From an uncultured Mycoplasmatota bacterium (GTDB lineage: Bacteria; Bacillota_I; Bacilli_A; RF39; UBA660), in NCBI GenBank assembly GCA_947305065.1, contig CAMZCT010000009.1:1-52522 (forward strand): a DNA stretch of 52,522 bases, written 5' to 3'. Shown in pieces: positions 6,989 through 15,275 of the stretch (the stretch's first letter is position 1; each line of letters opens with the position of its first letter). Made by a program: the position numbers and the translations under genes. Under the pieces are notes generated by a model. That model saw only the letters and a list, made by a program, of their open reading frames with translations, was not told the DNA's origin and searched no databases.

Positions 6989-8296
6989 TTATTTTTTACT
7001 ATATCTTAACGTATAACTATTACTAGCTTCTTCTAAAGTTAAATTATTATCCATTATCTCCTTAGCAAATTCCTTACTTCCTACATATCTTAAATGCCAA
7101 GGTTCATATCCATAACCTGTAATATCTTCTTTTCCTTTAGGATATCTTAAGATAAAACCATAATCACTTATTATTGAATGTAAGTAAGAAAATAAGATAT
7201 TTAAATCTTCATCAGATTCAAAATTCCATTTTCCATCTATACACGCACAAACATCTATGGCTAGACCTGTTTCATGTTCGCTATGTCTAGGTTTAGCTAC
7301 AAACATATTAGTATGTTCTATACCTTTTTCTTCTACAATTCTATTAAATAATTCTTCTTGATCTATAGTATATCTATAACCACTTTGTAAATCTATTTCA
7401 TATCCTTTTTCCTTCATAGCTTTTTTTAATTCCAAGAAAGCATAATAAACTGATTCTTCCATCAAACTCTCTCTTTTATCTATACTAGGACATTTTGAAT
7501 CATAAGTTACTATTTTAAAATATAAATTATTAGGAATTTTATACTCCTTATTAACTAATATCTTATACTTATCCAAAGATCTTTCTACAAGCCAGTTAAA
7601 TATCTTATAATCTTTTATTAATTCCGGATGATATTGCACTCCCAACATACAAGCTCCATTTTTCGTATATTCGACTGATTCAATAGTTCCATCCTCAGTT
7701 CTAGATGATATTGTTAAACTCTTAGGGACTCTAGCTACAATATAGGTATGCATTGATGGAACATTTATAGTATCAGTTTTATAAATATCATCCATTATAG
7801 TACCTTTTTCAATTTTTACTTTATGTTTAGCATTTTCAATTTTTTCTTCATCCTTTGTAACATAATGACTATGATTACTAATTTTTTCTTCTTCTAATCT
7901 TACTAAATAAGGCTTACTTTCTTTATTAGCTTCATATGTTTCATAAAATGATAATTCTTTATTCTTCTTATTATCTTCAAGTATATTAAAATAAGTTGCC
8001 ATTGCTTGCATACCAAGACATATTCCTAAAAAAGGTTTGTGATTTTTAATAGCATCCTCAAATACTTTATAAAAGTCTTTTTGAATACTATTTCCTCCTG
8101 GCCATACATAAGCATCACAAATATCAAAATAATTCTCAATATTATTATTTAATAATCCAATAGGAATTGCTCCAGCTTCAATTATTCTTTGTTCATACAT
8201 TCTAACAAATGAAGCTTTATCTTGATATGGATCATTATCTTCATTTTTTAGATTATAAGTAGGTAATATTCCCACTACAACTTTACCTTTTATCAT
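6989..8296 (-). CDS. Fusion of peptidase C26-type hydrolase and VanY-type DD-carboxypeptidase
   Basis: 435 residues, two intact catalytic domains. Residues 5-240 are a class I glutamine-amidotransferase fold of the peptidase C26 (gamma-glutamyl hydrolase / PuuD) type: PGGNS, nucleophile Cys93 in GICLGMQ, and His223/Glu225 in QYHPEL. Residues 255-410 are a VanY/M15B D-alanyl-D-alanine carboxypeptidase: SGYR (305-308), zinc ligands His341 and Asp348 in HSEHETGLAID, and His401 in EPWH. There is no signal peptide or membrane helix, so both domains appear cytoplasmic, which is unusual for VanY; intracellular muropeptide recycling or gamma-glutamyl plus D-Ala-D-Ala trimming is an inference. The Shine-Dalgarno is GAGGCGAT. 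The gene leads an operon with the 171-residue hypothetical. Confidence 0.85.
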   Translation of the reverse strand: MIKGKVVVGILPTYNLKNEDNDPYQDKASFVRMYEQRIIEAGAIPIGLLNNNIENYFDICDAYVWPGGNSIQKDFYKVFEDAIKNHKPFLGICLGMQAMATYFNILEDNKKNKELSFYETYEANKESKPYLVRLEEEKISNHSHYVTKDEEKIENAKHKVKIEKGTIMDDIYKTDTINVPSMHTYIVARVPKSLTISSRTEDGTIESVEYTKNGACMLGVQYHPELIKDYKIFNWLVERSLDKYKILVNKEYKIPNNLYFKIVTYDSKCPSIDKRESLMEESVYYAFLELKKAMKEKGYEIDLQSGYRYTIDQEELFNRIVEEKGIEHTNMFVAKPRHSEHETGLAIDVCACIDGKWNFESDEDLNILFSYLHSIISDYGFILRYPKGKEDITGYGYEPWHLRYVGSKEFAKEIMDNNLTLEEASNSYTLRYSKK

Positions 8297-8364
8297 ACTT
8301 ATCGCCTCAATTTAATTATAGCAAAGTAAACAATTAATAAATAGTATTAATTAATGGTATTTAT

Positions 8365-8538
8365 ATGTTACCTTTTAAAAACAGCATTATGAAAGAATTA
8401 TTTAGCCAAGAATTATTAGCAAGAAGAGAAATGCAACCATTCAAAGAATCCATATTAGAAGCTATATCATGGTGCGAAGTTAATAATAAAAATATATCAG
8501 CATCATCTAAAAATGGAAGACAAATGAGTTTAAAATAA
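8365..8538 (+). CDS. Small ORF of unknown function, possibly a remnant
   Basis: 57 codons beginning MLPFKNSIMKELFSQELL and ending GRQMSLK before TAA. It lacks a convincing Shine-Dalgarno and shares the frame of the interrupted ORF that follows, although further stops lie between them. It may be a decayed fragment of one larger degraded locus rather than a working gene. No family recognised. Confidence 0.3.
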   Translation: MLPFKNSIMKELFSQELLARREMQPFKESILEAISWCEVNNKNISASSKNGRQMSLK

Positions 8539-8565
8539 ACAACTTATTAGAAAAGAGGAAACAAA

Positions 8566-9252
8566 ATGCAAATGTATGAAACTCAAAATGACGGAAGTAT
8601 AAGAGTATTAACCACTCATGAAGATCATAAAGAAATGATGATTTTTAGAAAGCGCCAAATAAGAAGTCAAAAACATAAATTATGGTTAGGAATAACAGAT
8701 TTGTCTAGCATTCCCTATGAAAGTCCTATCTCTATAAAAGAAGAACAGGATTTAAATAGAAAAATAATTGAAAATAGTATAATAACTCCTGTAGTTCAAG
8801 GCTAAGAAGCTTTTTATAATCAAAGAAAAACATTATCTAGATATTACAATGGGGAATTTAAACAAAACTTAGTAATAAAAAAGATTAGAACACACACAAA
8901 AGATCCTATTAAATACCTTTTATTGACTGATAAAAAATTAAAAATTCCTCAAAAATATAATGAAGATAGTTCTAATTTTGTCACTTCCAAAATGATTTCT
9001 ATTACTAGCTTGTTATATATAATGCAACTATTAGAACAAGAATCATTCCTTCTAGCTTTAAAAGAAATAGAACAAATAGGAGTAACAAAAGAAGAATTAT
9101 TTCAAATATTTAATTTATATAATATCGATTTTGAACCAAAATATATAAAGTCTAAAGAAGAAATACAATCTAATTTAGTACTTGGAAACGAAAAAGATAT
9201 AGACGAGAATATAAAAGCATCCGAGAAAATATTAAATTTGATACGCATGTAA
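8566..9252 (+). pseudogene. Interrupted ORF with in-frame TAA
   Basis: The ATG at 8566 follows a good Shine-Dalgarno (AAGAGGAA). 79 codons are read to TAA at 8803-8805, and the same frame then stays open (EAFYNQRKTLSRYYNG...) for about 148 more codons to the TAA at 9250-9252. A single nonsense change would explain this; restored length would be about 228 residues. The TTG-initiated C-terminal part (8923) has no ribosome site. The product is charged and helical with no recognised domain. Either the gene is dead or only the 79-residue N-terminal piece is made. Confidence 0.65.
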
Positions 9253-9256
9253 CAAA

Positions 9257-9281
9257 AGATGTAATCCATCTTTTTTTTTTA
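9257..9281 (+). terminator. Terminator after the interrupted ORF
   Basis: AGATG/CATCT short stem with a long run of T (about 10). Confidence 0.7.
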
Positions 9282-9323
9282 CTATTAACATGGTAATATT
9301 ATCATAGGAAAGTAGATGATAAA

Positions 9324-10844
9324 ATGAATAAAAATAATACCAATATATTAAAAACTATACTTATATCATTAGTATTATTAATAGCTTATTGCATGCCCAT
9401 ACTAGTAAATGCGAAAGATTATGGTACTGGAAGCATAGCAATGAATTTTGAATTTTTAAATGATGAACCTAGTAAGTTTACTGTAGACAGTATAAAAGTA
9501 AACGGTTTTGATTGGACAAATAGGGAAGATAATTACATGGTGGACACTCGCGAATTAACAGTTGTATTGGAAGTAACACCAACAGGTGAAGCAGTTCCAA
9601 AAATTTCATACTGTGGTGATGAGTGTGGTAAAGCCTTCAATGTGAGCGAGACAATATCAGGATCAAAATATACTTTTACCGTAGTTATAACTAATCCTGA
9701 ACAAAATTTTGTAACTTTCAGTCTAGTAGAAGACGAAGGTTCAAGTGGTAATCCTGATGAACCAGATCAACCAAGAATGTGTACTGTAACTTATCAAATG
9801 AATGGTGGGGAACCAATTGATTCAATCGATTTCGTTTGTGGAAATCCAGCACCTCCACCACCACATGAACAAATTAAAAATGGTGACAAAAGATTTGCTG
9901 GTTGGTTTGCTAACCCTTCCTTAACAGAAGAATACAATTTTGATGTTAATGAAGACGATAATGTTACAGTTTTTGCTAAATGGGAAGAAGAAAGTGAACC
10001 AGAAACACCTGGAGCCGAACCTACATTCCATGTGGTTCTTGATTTTAACGGTGCTAAGGATAAAGAAGGTCATACTAGAGTAGAATCTGACTCAGTAGGA
10101 TTTGTTCCATTTATAGTTACAGAAAACTTTATTGATGAAGTTGGTGTAATGCCTCCAGAAGGTCAAACCTTAGTTGCTATCAAAATAAATGGTAAGATAT
10201 ATGAAATTGATAAAGGCTTAGGTTATGAATTAAATAAAGATACTACCTTCTTATATATATGGAGTGGTTCAGAAGTAAATAATGATGTTGAGATAACTAC
10301 AAGCACTGGCGTTACAGTTTCTTTCGAAGGTGAAGAAGGAGAAGAATATGGTTTAACAGCTGTTGATATCCTATCTTTAGATAAAGAAGACTTGGAAAAT
10401 ATGGGTGTTACTGAAGAAGAATACAAGGAAGTAAAAAATCAAATTATCGAACAAGTTAAGGGATATGGTGCTTTACTAAATGTTTATACATTAGAAGTAG
10501 ATCATAGAGGAACACAATATAAAGGCTCTGTAAAAATAAGAGTAAAAATGACTGACGAAATGAAAAAATATAATTCCTTTAAATTTATATATATAGATGA
10601 AAACAATAATTTCAAAGTCGGAGATATTGTAGATGTTCAAATAGATGGAGAATACTTAGTTGGAACATTACCACACTTAAGTGTTTATGCTGTAGTTGGC
10701 GAAACAACTGTTGAAGAGTCAAAAGATAATAATCCAAAAACAGGTGATAGTGTTATAATGAATATCGTAATGCTTGTACTATGTTTAATGGGTCTTACTA
10801 GTACTGTTATATATATAAAAAAACATAAACTAATAAGATTATAA
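9324..10844 (+). CDS. NPKTG cell-wall-anchored protein with InlB-type B-repeat
   Basis: 506 residues. A signal peptide (residues 1-30, ending VNA) leads a secreted protein. An Ig-like beta-rich region is followed by a Listeria-Bacteroides / InlB B-repeat (about 150-220; MNGG, then FAGWFANPSL and FAKWEE), a linker rich in Glu/Pro, and a second beta domain. The C-terminus is a full sorting signal: NPKTGD, a hydrophobic stretch and a basic tail (KKHK). NPKTG is close to the NPxTx motifs of class B sortases, and a class B sortase gene follows directly after a terminator, so that enzyme is the likely anchor. A surface adhesin role is inferred from the repeat. Confidence 0.9.
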   Translation: MNKNNTNILKTILISLVLLIAYCMPILVNAKDYGTGSIAMNFEFLNDEPSKFTVDSIKVNGFDWTNREDNYMVDTRELTVVLEVTPTGEAVPKISYCGDECGKAFNVSETISGSKYTFTVVITNPEQNFVTFSLVEDEGSSGNPDEPDQPRMCTVTYQMNGGEPIDSIDFVCGNPAPPPPHEQIKNGDKRFAGWFANPSLTEEYNFDVNEDDNVTVFAKWEEESEPETPGAEPTFHVVLDFNGAKDKEGHTRVESDSVGFVPFIVTENFIDEVGVMPPEGQTLVAIKINGKIYEIDKGLGYELNKDTTFLYIWSGSEVNNDVEITTSTGVTVSFEGEEGEEYGLTAVDILSLDKEDLENMGVTEEEYKEVKNQIIEQVKGYGALLNVYTLEVDHRGTQYKGSVKIRVKMTDEMKKYNSFKFIYIDENNNFKVGDIVDVQIDGEYLVGTLPHLSVYAVVGETTVEESKDNNPKTGDSVIMNIVMLVLCLMGLTSTVIYIKKHKLIRL

Positions 10845-10848
10845 AAAT

Positions 10849-10876
10849 AAGACTAGCATTGCTAGTCTTTTATTTT
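10849..10876 (+). terminator. Terminator between wall protein and sortase
   Basis: AAGACTAGC (10849-10857) / GCTAGTCTT (10861-10869) with a 3-nt loop, then T-rich sequence. It probably sets the abundant substrate apart from lower, read-through expression of the sortase. Confidence 0.8.
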
Positions 10877-10890
10877 AAGGAGGATAATAA

Positions 10891-11643
10891 ATGCGTAAGA
10901 AAAAAAGATTACGACCATGGGTAATTATTACATTGTTGTTAATATTTTTAGTTGGAACCATCTATTATTCTTATCAAATAGTACTATGGAAAATACACGT
11001 TAATGACAATAATAAAATCCAAAAAAAGATAACAGATTCGATTAAGATTATTGAATCAGAAGAAGATACTCAATATGAAATAGATTTTAACAGTTTAAAA
11101 AAGAAAAATCCTGATACTATTGGATATATTAATGTAAATAATACAAACATTAATTATATTGTAGTAAAAGGTCAAGATAATAATTATTACCTAAATCATA
11201 ATTATGATAAGAAATGGAACAAAGCTGGGTGGATATTTGCCGATTATCATAATAAGTTTGATGAAACAGATAAGAACATAATAATATATGGTCATAATAT
11301 GAAAGATGGAAGTATGTTTGAAACTTTAAAAGACGTACTGACTAAAGATTGGTATACAAATACTAATAATCATGTAATCACCCTAATAACAGAAAAAGGA
11401 ACATATCATTATCAAGTCTTTTCTACATATTCTATAGCTCCTGAAGATTATTACATTAATACTAAGTTTTATACTGAAGATAGTTTCTATGAATTTTTAA
11501 AAAATTTAGAAAAAAGATCTATATATGATTATAATATTGAATTAAATAGAGATGATAAGATATTAACTTTATCAAGTTGTTTAGGTGATAGTAGTAAAAG
11601 AGTAGTATTACATGCTAAACTATTAGATAAGAAAGAGTATTAA
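10891..11643 (+). CDS. Class B sortase
   Basis: 250 residues. An N-terminal signal anchor (about residues 8-30) leaves the catalytic domain outside. The triad is visible: His in IIIYGHNM, Cys in TLSSCL and Arg in SSKRVVLHA. The spacing and the extra helix between the His and Cys blocks (FYTEDSFYEFLKNLEKRS) are typical of class B. It would cleave NP(K/Q)Tx signals and transfer proteins to cell-wall precursor; the preceding gene ends NPKTGD and another NPKTG protein lies at 48357-49352. It has a Shine-Dalgarno AAGGAGG and leads a run of five genes with gaps of 12-20 bp. Confidence 0.9.
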   Translation: MRKKKRLRPWVIITLLLIFLVGTIYYSYQIVLWKIHVNDNNKIQKKITDSIKIIESEEDTQYEIDFNSLKKKNPDTIGYINVNNTNINYIVVKGQDNNYYLNHNYDKKWNKAGWIFADYHNKFDETDKNIIIYGHNMKDGSMFETLKDVLTKDWYTNTNNHVITLITEKGTYHYQVFSTYSIAPEDYYINTKFYTEDSFYEFLKNLEKRSIYDYNIELNRDDKILTLSSCLGDSSKRVVLHAKLLDKKEY

Positions 11644-11663
11644 CTATAGAAAGAAGGATATAA

Positions 11664-12791
11664 ATGAAAAAAGAATATAAGTTTTTAATAATTATAATAA
11701 TATTATTAGTAGTTTGTTTACTTACTAATAATCTATTAAATAAGAAGGATACTATTAAACCTACACCGATAGAAAAGGAAAATACTAATCATATTTTTAA
11801 AGATAAAATCAATAAGGTAAGTATTAGATACTTTCCTGGCTACAATATTGGCACAGCAGAAGCTATTAATAGAGAAGAAGTATTTGTTGATGAAGTATCA
11901 TTTGAATTAACTGGAGATTTGAAAGAAGAAGCAATTAGATTTTTCTCTAAAGCCACACCAACTACTTTTAATTTTCATGATTGTAACTGTGAATATGCTG
12001 TAGATTATTATGAAATATATTTAAATGATAATATAAAAGTAAGTATGGGCGACGAATTTGGTATGTATAAAAAAGAACTATTCGATATTCCTAAAACCTT
12101 TACTAATTCCATCCGTAATACAATGAATAAATATAACAATGAAAACATTTATAAAAATATTACTGGTAATAAAGCTACAATCGAAATAGATAATAAAAAA
12201 ACAGAATTAGACGAAGTCGAATTAGAAAAATTATTAAAATATAAATACTTTGAAGTTCATTATAAAGAAGATTATCATACCTATGATGGAGGGCCAAAAG
12301 GAGTTATCTACCTAGATGATATAATAATATATTTGTATGGTAATATTTCCTATATTTCTAACGGTTCTAATTCAACATATGCTATTTTTACATCTAATAA
12401 TAAAAAAGATTTAGATGATTTTGTCAAAATACTAATAGATAATAAAAATTTAGATATAAAAAATAAAATAAAAACAGATAATATTAAAATTGAATATAAA
12501 AATAAAAAATATAATATTGATGATAAAGAAACTATAGATAAAATATATAGTGAGTTAATAGAATTAAACTATGGTAAATATAATTATTTAGAAAACATAT
12601 CAGAGAAAGACTTTACTAATGATGATATAAAAGTAATAATTAATAACTGTAAATATTACATACCTGGTAGTGTAAACTGGGGTAGTAGATTCTTTGTGGA
12701 TGAAAACAATGATATGTATGATGTCTCAGAACTTAGCAATACCTTTACTGAAAAATATATTAAAAAACTAATTAATTATAAAATAGGTTAA
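11664..12791 (+). CDS. Membrane-anchored extracytoplasmic protein, unknown
   Basis: 375 residues. A single hydrophobic segment (about 6-25, FLIIIIILLVVCLL) anchors the protein; the Cys lacks a proper lipobox (VVC), so a lipoprotein is unlikely. The outside part is Asn/Lys/Asp-rich with mixed strands and helices and seems to hold two similar halves, each with a stretch of the form NIKIEYKNKKYNIDDKE or NKATIEIDNKKTELDEVE, suggesting an internal duplication. No family recognised. It lies in the operon behind the class B sortase. Confidence 0.7.
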   Translation: MKKEYKFLIIIIILLVVCLLTNNLLNKKDTIKPTPIEKENTNHIFKDKINKVSIRYFPGYNIGTAEAINREEVFVDEVSFELTGDLKEEAIRFFSKATPTTFNFHDCNCEYAVDYYEIYLNDNIKVSMGDEFGMYKKELFDIPKTFTNSIRNTMNKYNNENIYKNITGNKATIEIDNKKTELDEVELEKLLKYKYFEVHYKEDYHTYDGGPKGVIYLDDIIIYLYGNISYISNGSNSTYAIFTSNNKKDLDDFVKILIDNKNLDIKNKIKTDNIKIEYKNKKYNIDDKETIDKIYSELIELNYGKYNYLENISEKDFTNDDIKVIINNCKYYIPGSVNWGSRFFVDENNDMYDVSELSNTFTEKYIKKLINYKIG

Positions 12792-12806
12792 TAGAGGAGT
12801 GATAAC

Positions 12807-13274
12807 ATGAACAAAACATTAATTAGTTATTTTTCAGCTAGTGGAGTTACGAAAGGAGTAGCCAAAAAAATAGCTGAAGCAGTGAATGGAGAATTATTTG
12901 AAATTGAACCACAAGAAAAATATACAGATGAAGATTTGGATTGGAACAATAAACAAAGCAGATCTTCACTAGAAATGTCTGATAAATCATCACGTCCTGC
13001 TATAGTTAAAAAAGTAGATAATATAAGCAACTATGATAAAGTAGTAATCGGATTCCCTGTTTGGTGGTATACTGCCCCAACTATAATCAACACTTTCATA
13101 GAAGAAAACGATCTATCAAGCAAAAAGATATACATATTTGTAACCAGCGGTGGATCTAGTGAAGCAGGTAGCTTCCAAAACCTAAAAGCAGCATATCCTG
13201 AACTGGATTTTGTTGCTGCTAAAAGATATAACGGTTCAGAATCGTCTGATGATTATATTTCTTGGCTAAACTAA
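12807..13274 (+). CDS. Flavodoxin family protein
   Basis: 155 residues. The FMN phosphate loop YFSASGVTKGVA near the N-terminus, FPVWWYTAPTIINTF in the middle (aromatic FMN contacts) and TSGGSSEAGS near the end are typical of short Flavodoxin_4-type proteins. It would carry electrons or act as a small FMN-dependent reductase in the cytoplasm. The Shine-Dalgarno is AGAGGAGTGAT. It sits between the unknown anchored protein and a lipoprotein in the same operon. A second flavodoxin lies at 22893-23339. Confidence 0.9.
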   Translation: MNKTLISYFSASGVTKGVAKKIAEAVNGELFEIEPQEKYTDEDLDWNNKQSRSSLEMSDKSSRPAIVKKVDNISNYDKVVIGFPVWWYTAPTIINTFIEENDLSSKKIYIFVTSGGSSEAGSFQNLKAAYPELDFVAAKRYNGSESSDDYISWLN

Positions 13275-13286
13275 GAAGGTTATAAT

Positions 13287-13751
13287 ATGAAAAAAAGATT
13301 AATACTACTTACAATTTGTTTTTGTATCATCTTTGGGGTAACATCTTGTAAAAAAGAAGAGCCAAAACCTAAAGATAAACCAAAACAACAAGAGGCTATT
13401 AAAATTAGTGAAAGAAAGAAAAGAATAATAAAACTTACTAAAGAGCAAATGATTAATCAAAATAACATTGTTGAAGAATACTTAAGCTCATTTAAGGTTA
13501 CTAAAGTTTCTATCTATGGTTATCATAAAAATGATGGTAAAAAAGATATCGAAATTGATTTTACCTATACCTGTAACACCGATATTAATTGTGTAAAAGG
13601 TTTAAATGCTAGTCCTAAAAAAAGTAATGTGGTTTGGATTCAAATGAATGAGGAAGAAACAAAAATAGAAGGTTTAAGTACGGGAATAAGTATTAATAAA
13701 AATGAAATAGATAATGGTAACTACATTAGAACAGGTGAAATAGTAGAATAA
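13287..13751 (+). CDS. Lipoprotein, unknown
   Basis: 154 residues. A lipoprotein signal peptide ends in the lipobox GVTSC (Cys at about residue 21), followed by a Lys/Glu/Pro-rich tether. The folded part (about 60-150) contains KKDIEIDFTYTCNTDINCVKG, with two Cys that could form a disulfide. No family recognised; it is expected on the outer face of the membrane. It is part of the five-gene run 10891-14570. Confidence 0.8.
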   Translation: MKKRLILLTICFCIIFGVTSCKKEEPKPKDKPKQQEAIKISERKKRIIKLTKEQMINQNNIVEEYLSSFKVTKVSIYGYHKNDGKKDIEIDFTYTCNTDINCVKGLNASPKKSNVVWIQMNEEETKIEGLSTGISINKNEIDNGNYIRTGEIVE

Positions 13752-13763
13752 GGTAGTGATAAT

Positions 13764-14570
13764 ATGTTTAATCATGCAAAGAATGGTCAAATTGCTATTG
13801 ATGGGACATCAGTTAGTTATATAACTTTTGGTAAAGGAGATAAAAACCTAATAATGATTCCCGGAGTAGGTGAAGGATTAAAAACTATAAAAGGTTATGC
13901 TATTCCTTTCTCAATACTTTATAAAAAATATGCTAATGATTATAAAGTATATTTATTTAGTAGAAGAGATAAATTACCAGAAGGATTTACCACTGAAGAT
14001 ATGGCCAATGACATAATAAGACATATGGAGACTTTAAATATTGATAAAGCAGATATTATGGGAGTATCACAAGGAGGTATGATTGCACAATATGTAGCAA
14101 TTAATGCTCCAGATAAAGTTAATAAATTAGTACTAGTAGTAACAGTACCAAGACCTAATAAAATACTTGAAGACTCTGTTAACAACTGGTTAGAAATGTC
14201 TAAAAATAAAGAATTTAAAAGAATTATGGTAGATACAGCAGAAAAATCTTATGTTGGTAAATACTTAGATAGAAGTAGAAAAATATATGGTTTGTTAGGT
14301 ATATATGGTAAAAAAGCAACTTTTGATAGATTTAATGTAGAAGCTAATGCTTGCTTATCACATAATTCTTATAACAAGCTAAATCAAATAAAATGTCCGA
14401 CCCTTATTATTGGAGCTAAACAAGATAAAGCTCTAGGTATTGAAGGATCAAAAGAATTGAACGAAGGAATTACTAATAGTGAATTATATGTTTACGAAGA
14501 ATATAGTCACGGAGTTTATGAGCAAGCAAAAGATTTTAATGATAGAGTTTTATCATTTTTAAAAAAGTAA
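13764..14570 (+). CDS. Alpha/beta-fold hydrolase
   Basis: 268 residues. The nucleophile elbow GVSQGGM (Ser in GxSxG) lies near residue 95-101, the catalytic His is probably in YSHGVYEQ near the end, and the Asp in the GAKQDKA block (about 215). The N-terminal half has the HG-equivalent oxyanion region IMIPGVGEG. The fold is sure; the substrate (ester, lactone or peptide) is not known. The Shine-Dalgarno is AAGGTAGTGAT, 12 bp after the lipoprotein gene. It is the last gene of the operon. Confidence 0.85.
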   Translation: MFNHAKNGQIAIDGTSVSYITFGKGDKNLIMIPGVGEGLKTIKGYAIPFSILYKKYANDYKVYLFSRRDKLPEGFTTEDMANDIIRHMETLNIDKADIMGVSQGGMIAQYVAINAPDKVNKLVLVVTVPRPNKILEDSVNNWLEMSKNKEFKRIMVDTAEKSYVGKYLDRSRKIYGLLGIYGKKATFDRFNVEANACLSHNSYNKLNQIKCPTLIIGAKQDKALGIEGSKELNEGITNSELYVYEEYSHGVYEQAKDFNDRVLSFLKK

Positions 14571-14591
14571 AAATGTAAAGAAACATACAAA

Positions 14592-14618
14592 TTAGCACTT
14601 AGTATTGACAAGTGCTAA
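14592..14618 (+). promoter_or_regulatory. CIRCE element (HrcA operator)
   Basis: TTAGCACTT (14592-14600), a 9-bp spacer and AAGTGCTAA (14610-14618) match the CIRCE inverted repeat, the operator of the heat-shock repressor HrcA, with one symmetric change from consensus TTAGCACTC/GAGTGCTAA. It overlaps the -35 of the Hsp20 promoter, so HrcA binding would block transcription. hrcA itself is not in the window. Confidence 0.93.
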
Positions 14619-14633
14619 TTTTAGTGTTATTAT
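14605..14633 (+). promoter_or_regulatory. Heat-shock promoter of hsp20
   Basis: TTGACA (14605-14610), a 17-bp spacer and TATTAT (14628-14633). The consensus -35 lies inside CIRCE. Confidence 0.85.
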
Positions 14634-14639
14634 TTAATC

Positions 14640-14666
14640 GTAATAAGAAATAAAGCATCTTATTAC
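14640..14666 (+). other. Leader hairpin in the hsp20 mRNA
   Basis: GTAATAAG (14640-14647) and CTTATTAC (14659-14666) form an 8-bp stem with an 11-nt loop near the expected 5' end of the Hsp20 transcript. It does not cover the ribosome site, so it is more likely a stability element than a thermosensor. Confidence 0.45.
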
Positions 14667-14729
14667 CAGGACTAATATATGTATTTGTGCTACCTAATCG
14701 TAACACGTTATGAAAGGAAGTTGATATAT

Positions 14730-15164
14730 ATGATGTTAGTACCAAGAAAAAATAGCTTTGATTTGTTTGATGATTTCTTTGAAGACGAATTCTTCCCTAG
14801 ACATGAGTTTATACCTAAAAAAGAAAGAAATTTAATGAAAACAGATATCAAAGAGAAAAAAGATAAATATATCTTAGAGATTGATTTACCTGGATTTGAA
14901 AAAGATAAGATTAATCTATCTTTAGAGAATGGTTACCTAAATATTCATGCCAAAGTAAATAAGGAAGAAAAGAAAGAAGACGACGAGAAATACGTTCGTA
15001 AAGAAAGATTCTATGGTGAATGTTCTCGTAGTTTCTACATAGGTGAAGATATTAAAGAAAATGAAATTCATGCCGAATTTAAAAATGGTACTTTAAAACT
15101 AGAAATACCTAAAAAAGAAGAGGAAGATAAATCTAGACAAGTTAAACAAATACCTATAAAATAG
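14730..15164 (+). CDS. Hsp20/alpha-crystallin small heat-shock protein
   Basis: 144 residues. The alpha-crystallin domain spans about 36-130: DIKEKKDKYILEIDLPGF opens it and the FKNGTLKLEIPK block closes it with the GxLxxxxP motif. A short variable N-terminus contains FDLFDDFFEDEF. It would hold unfolding proteins in the cytoplasm without ATP. ATG at 14730 follows AAAGGAAG; the frame is open from 14679, but that has no ribosome site. The CIRCE operator shows HrcA control, unlike the sigma-B control of many Bacillus Hsp20 genes. A good terminator follows. Confidence 0.95.
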   Translation: MMLVPRKNSFDLFDDFFEDEFFPRHEFIPKKERNLMKTDIKEKKDKYILEIDLPGFEKDKINLSLENGYLNIHAKVNKEEKKEDDEKYVRKERFYGECSRSFYIGEDIKENEIHAEFKNGTLKLEIPKKEEEDKSRQVKQIPIK

Positions 15165-15167
15165 AGA

Positions 15168-15192
15168 AACCAGTTAACCAACTGGTTTTTTA
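15168..15192 (+). terminator. Terminator of hsp20
   Basis: AACCAGTT (15168-15175) / AACTGGTT (15180-15187), loop AACC, then T run. Confidence 0.85.
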
Positions 15193-15235
15193 ATGCTATC
15201 AAATACCATTACTTGCAAATAAATAAAATAGGTGA

Positions 15236-15275
15236 TACCATATATCGTATTTAAAGGGGGCATATATATATGGTA
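15236..15275 (+). promoter_or_regulatory. Hairpin enclosing the ribosome site and start codon
   Basis: TACCATATAT (15236-15245) and ATATATGGTA (15266-15275) are perfect 10-bp inverted repeats. The Shine-Dalgarno AAAGGGGG (15253-15260) is in the loop and the ATG (15270-15272) in the 3' arm, so folding would hide the start codon. This could give temperature- or ligand-dependent translation. Confidence 0.5.

Noticed and set aside
8923..9252. Separate gene starting with TTG
   Set aside because: The same frame continues upstream to the TAA at 8803; no ribosome site at the TTG, so it is the second half of the interrupted ORF.
11664..12791. Lipoprotein call for the 375-residue protein
   Set aside because: The only Cys in the hydrophobic segment is preceded by VV, without the Gly/Ala/Ser needed just before the Cys of a lipobox.
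14679..14729. Upstream extension of hsp20
   Set aside because: It lies in the untranslated leader without a ribosome site; the ATG at 14730 has one, and the family domain starts after it.
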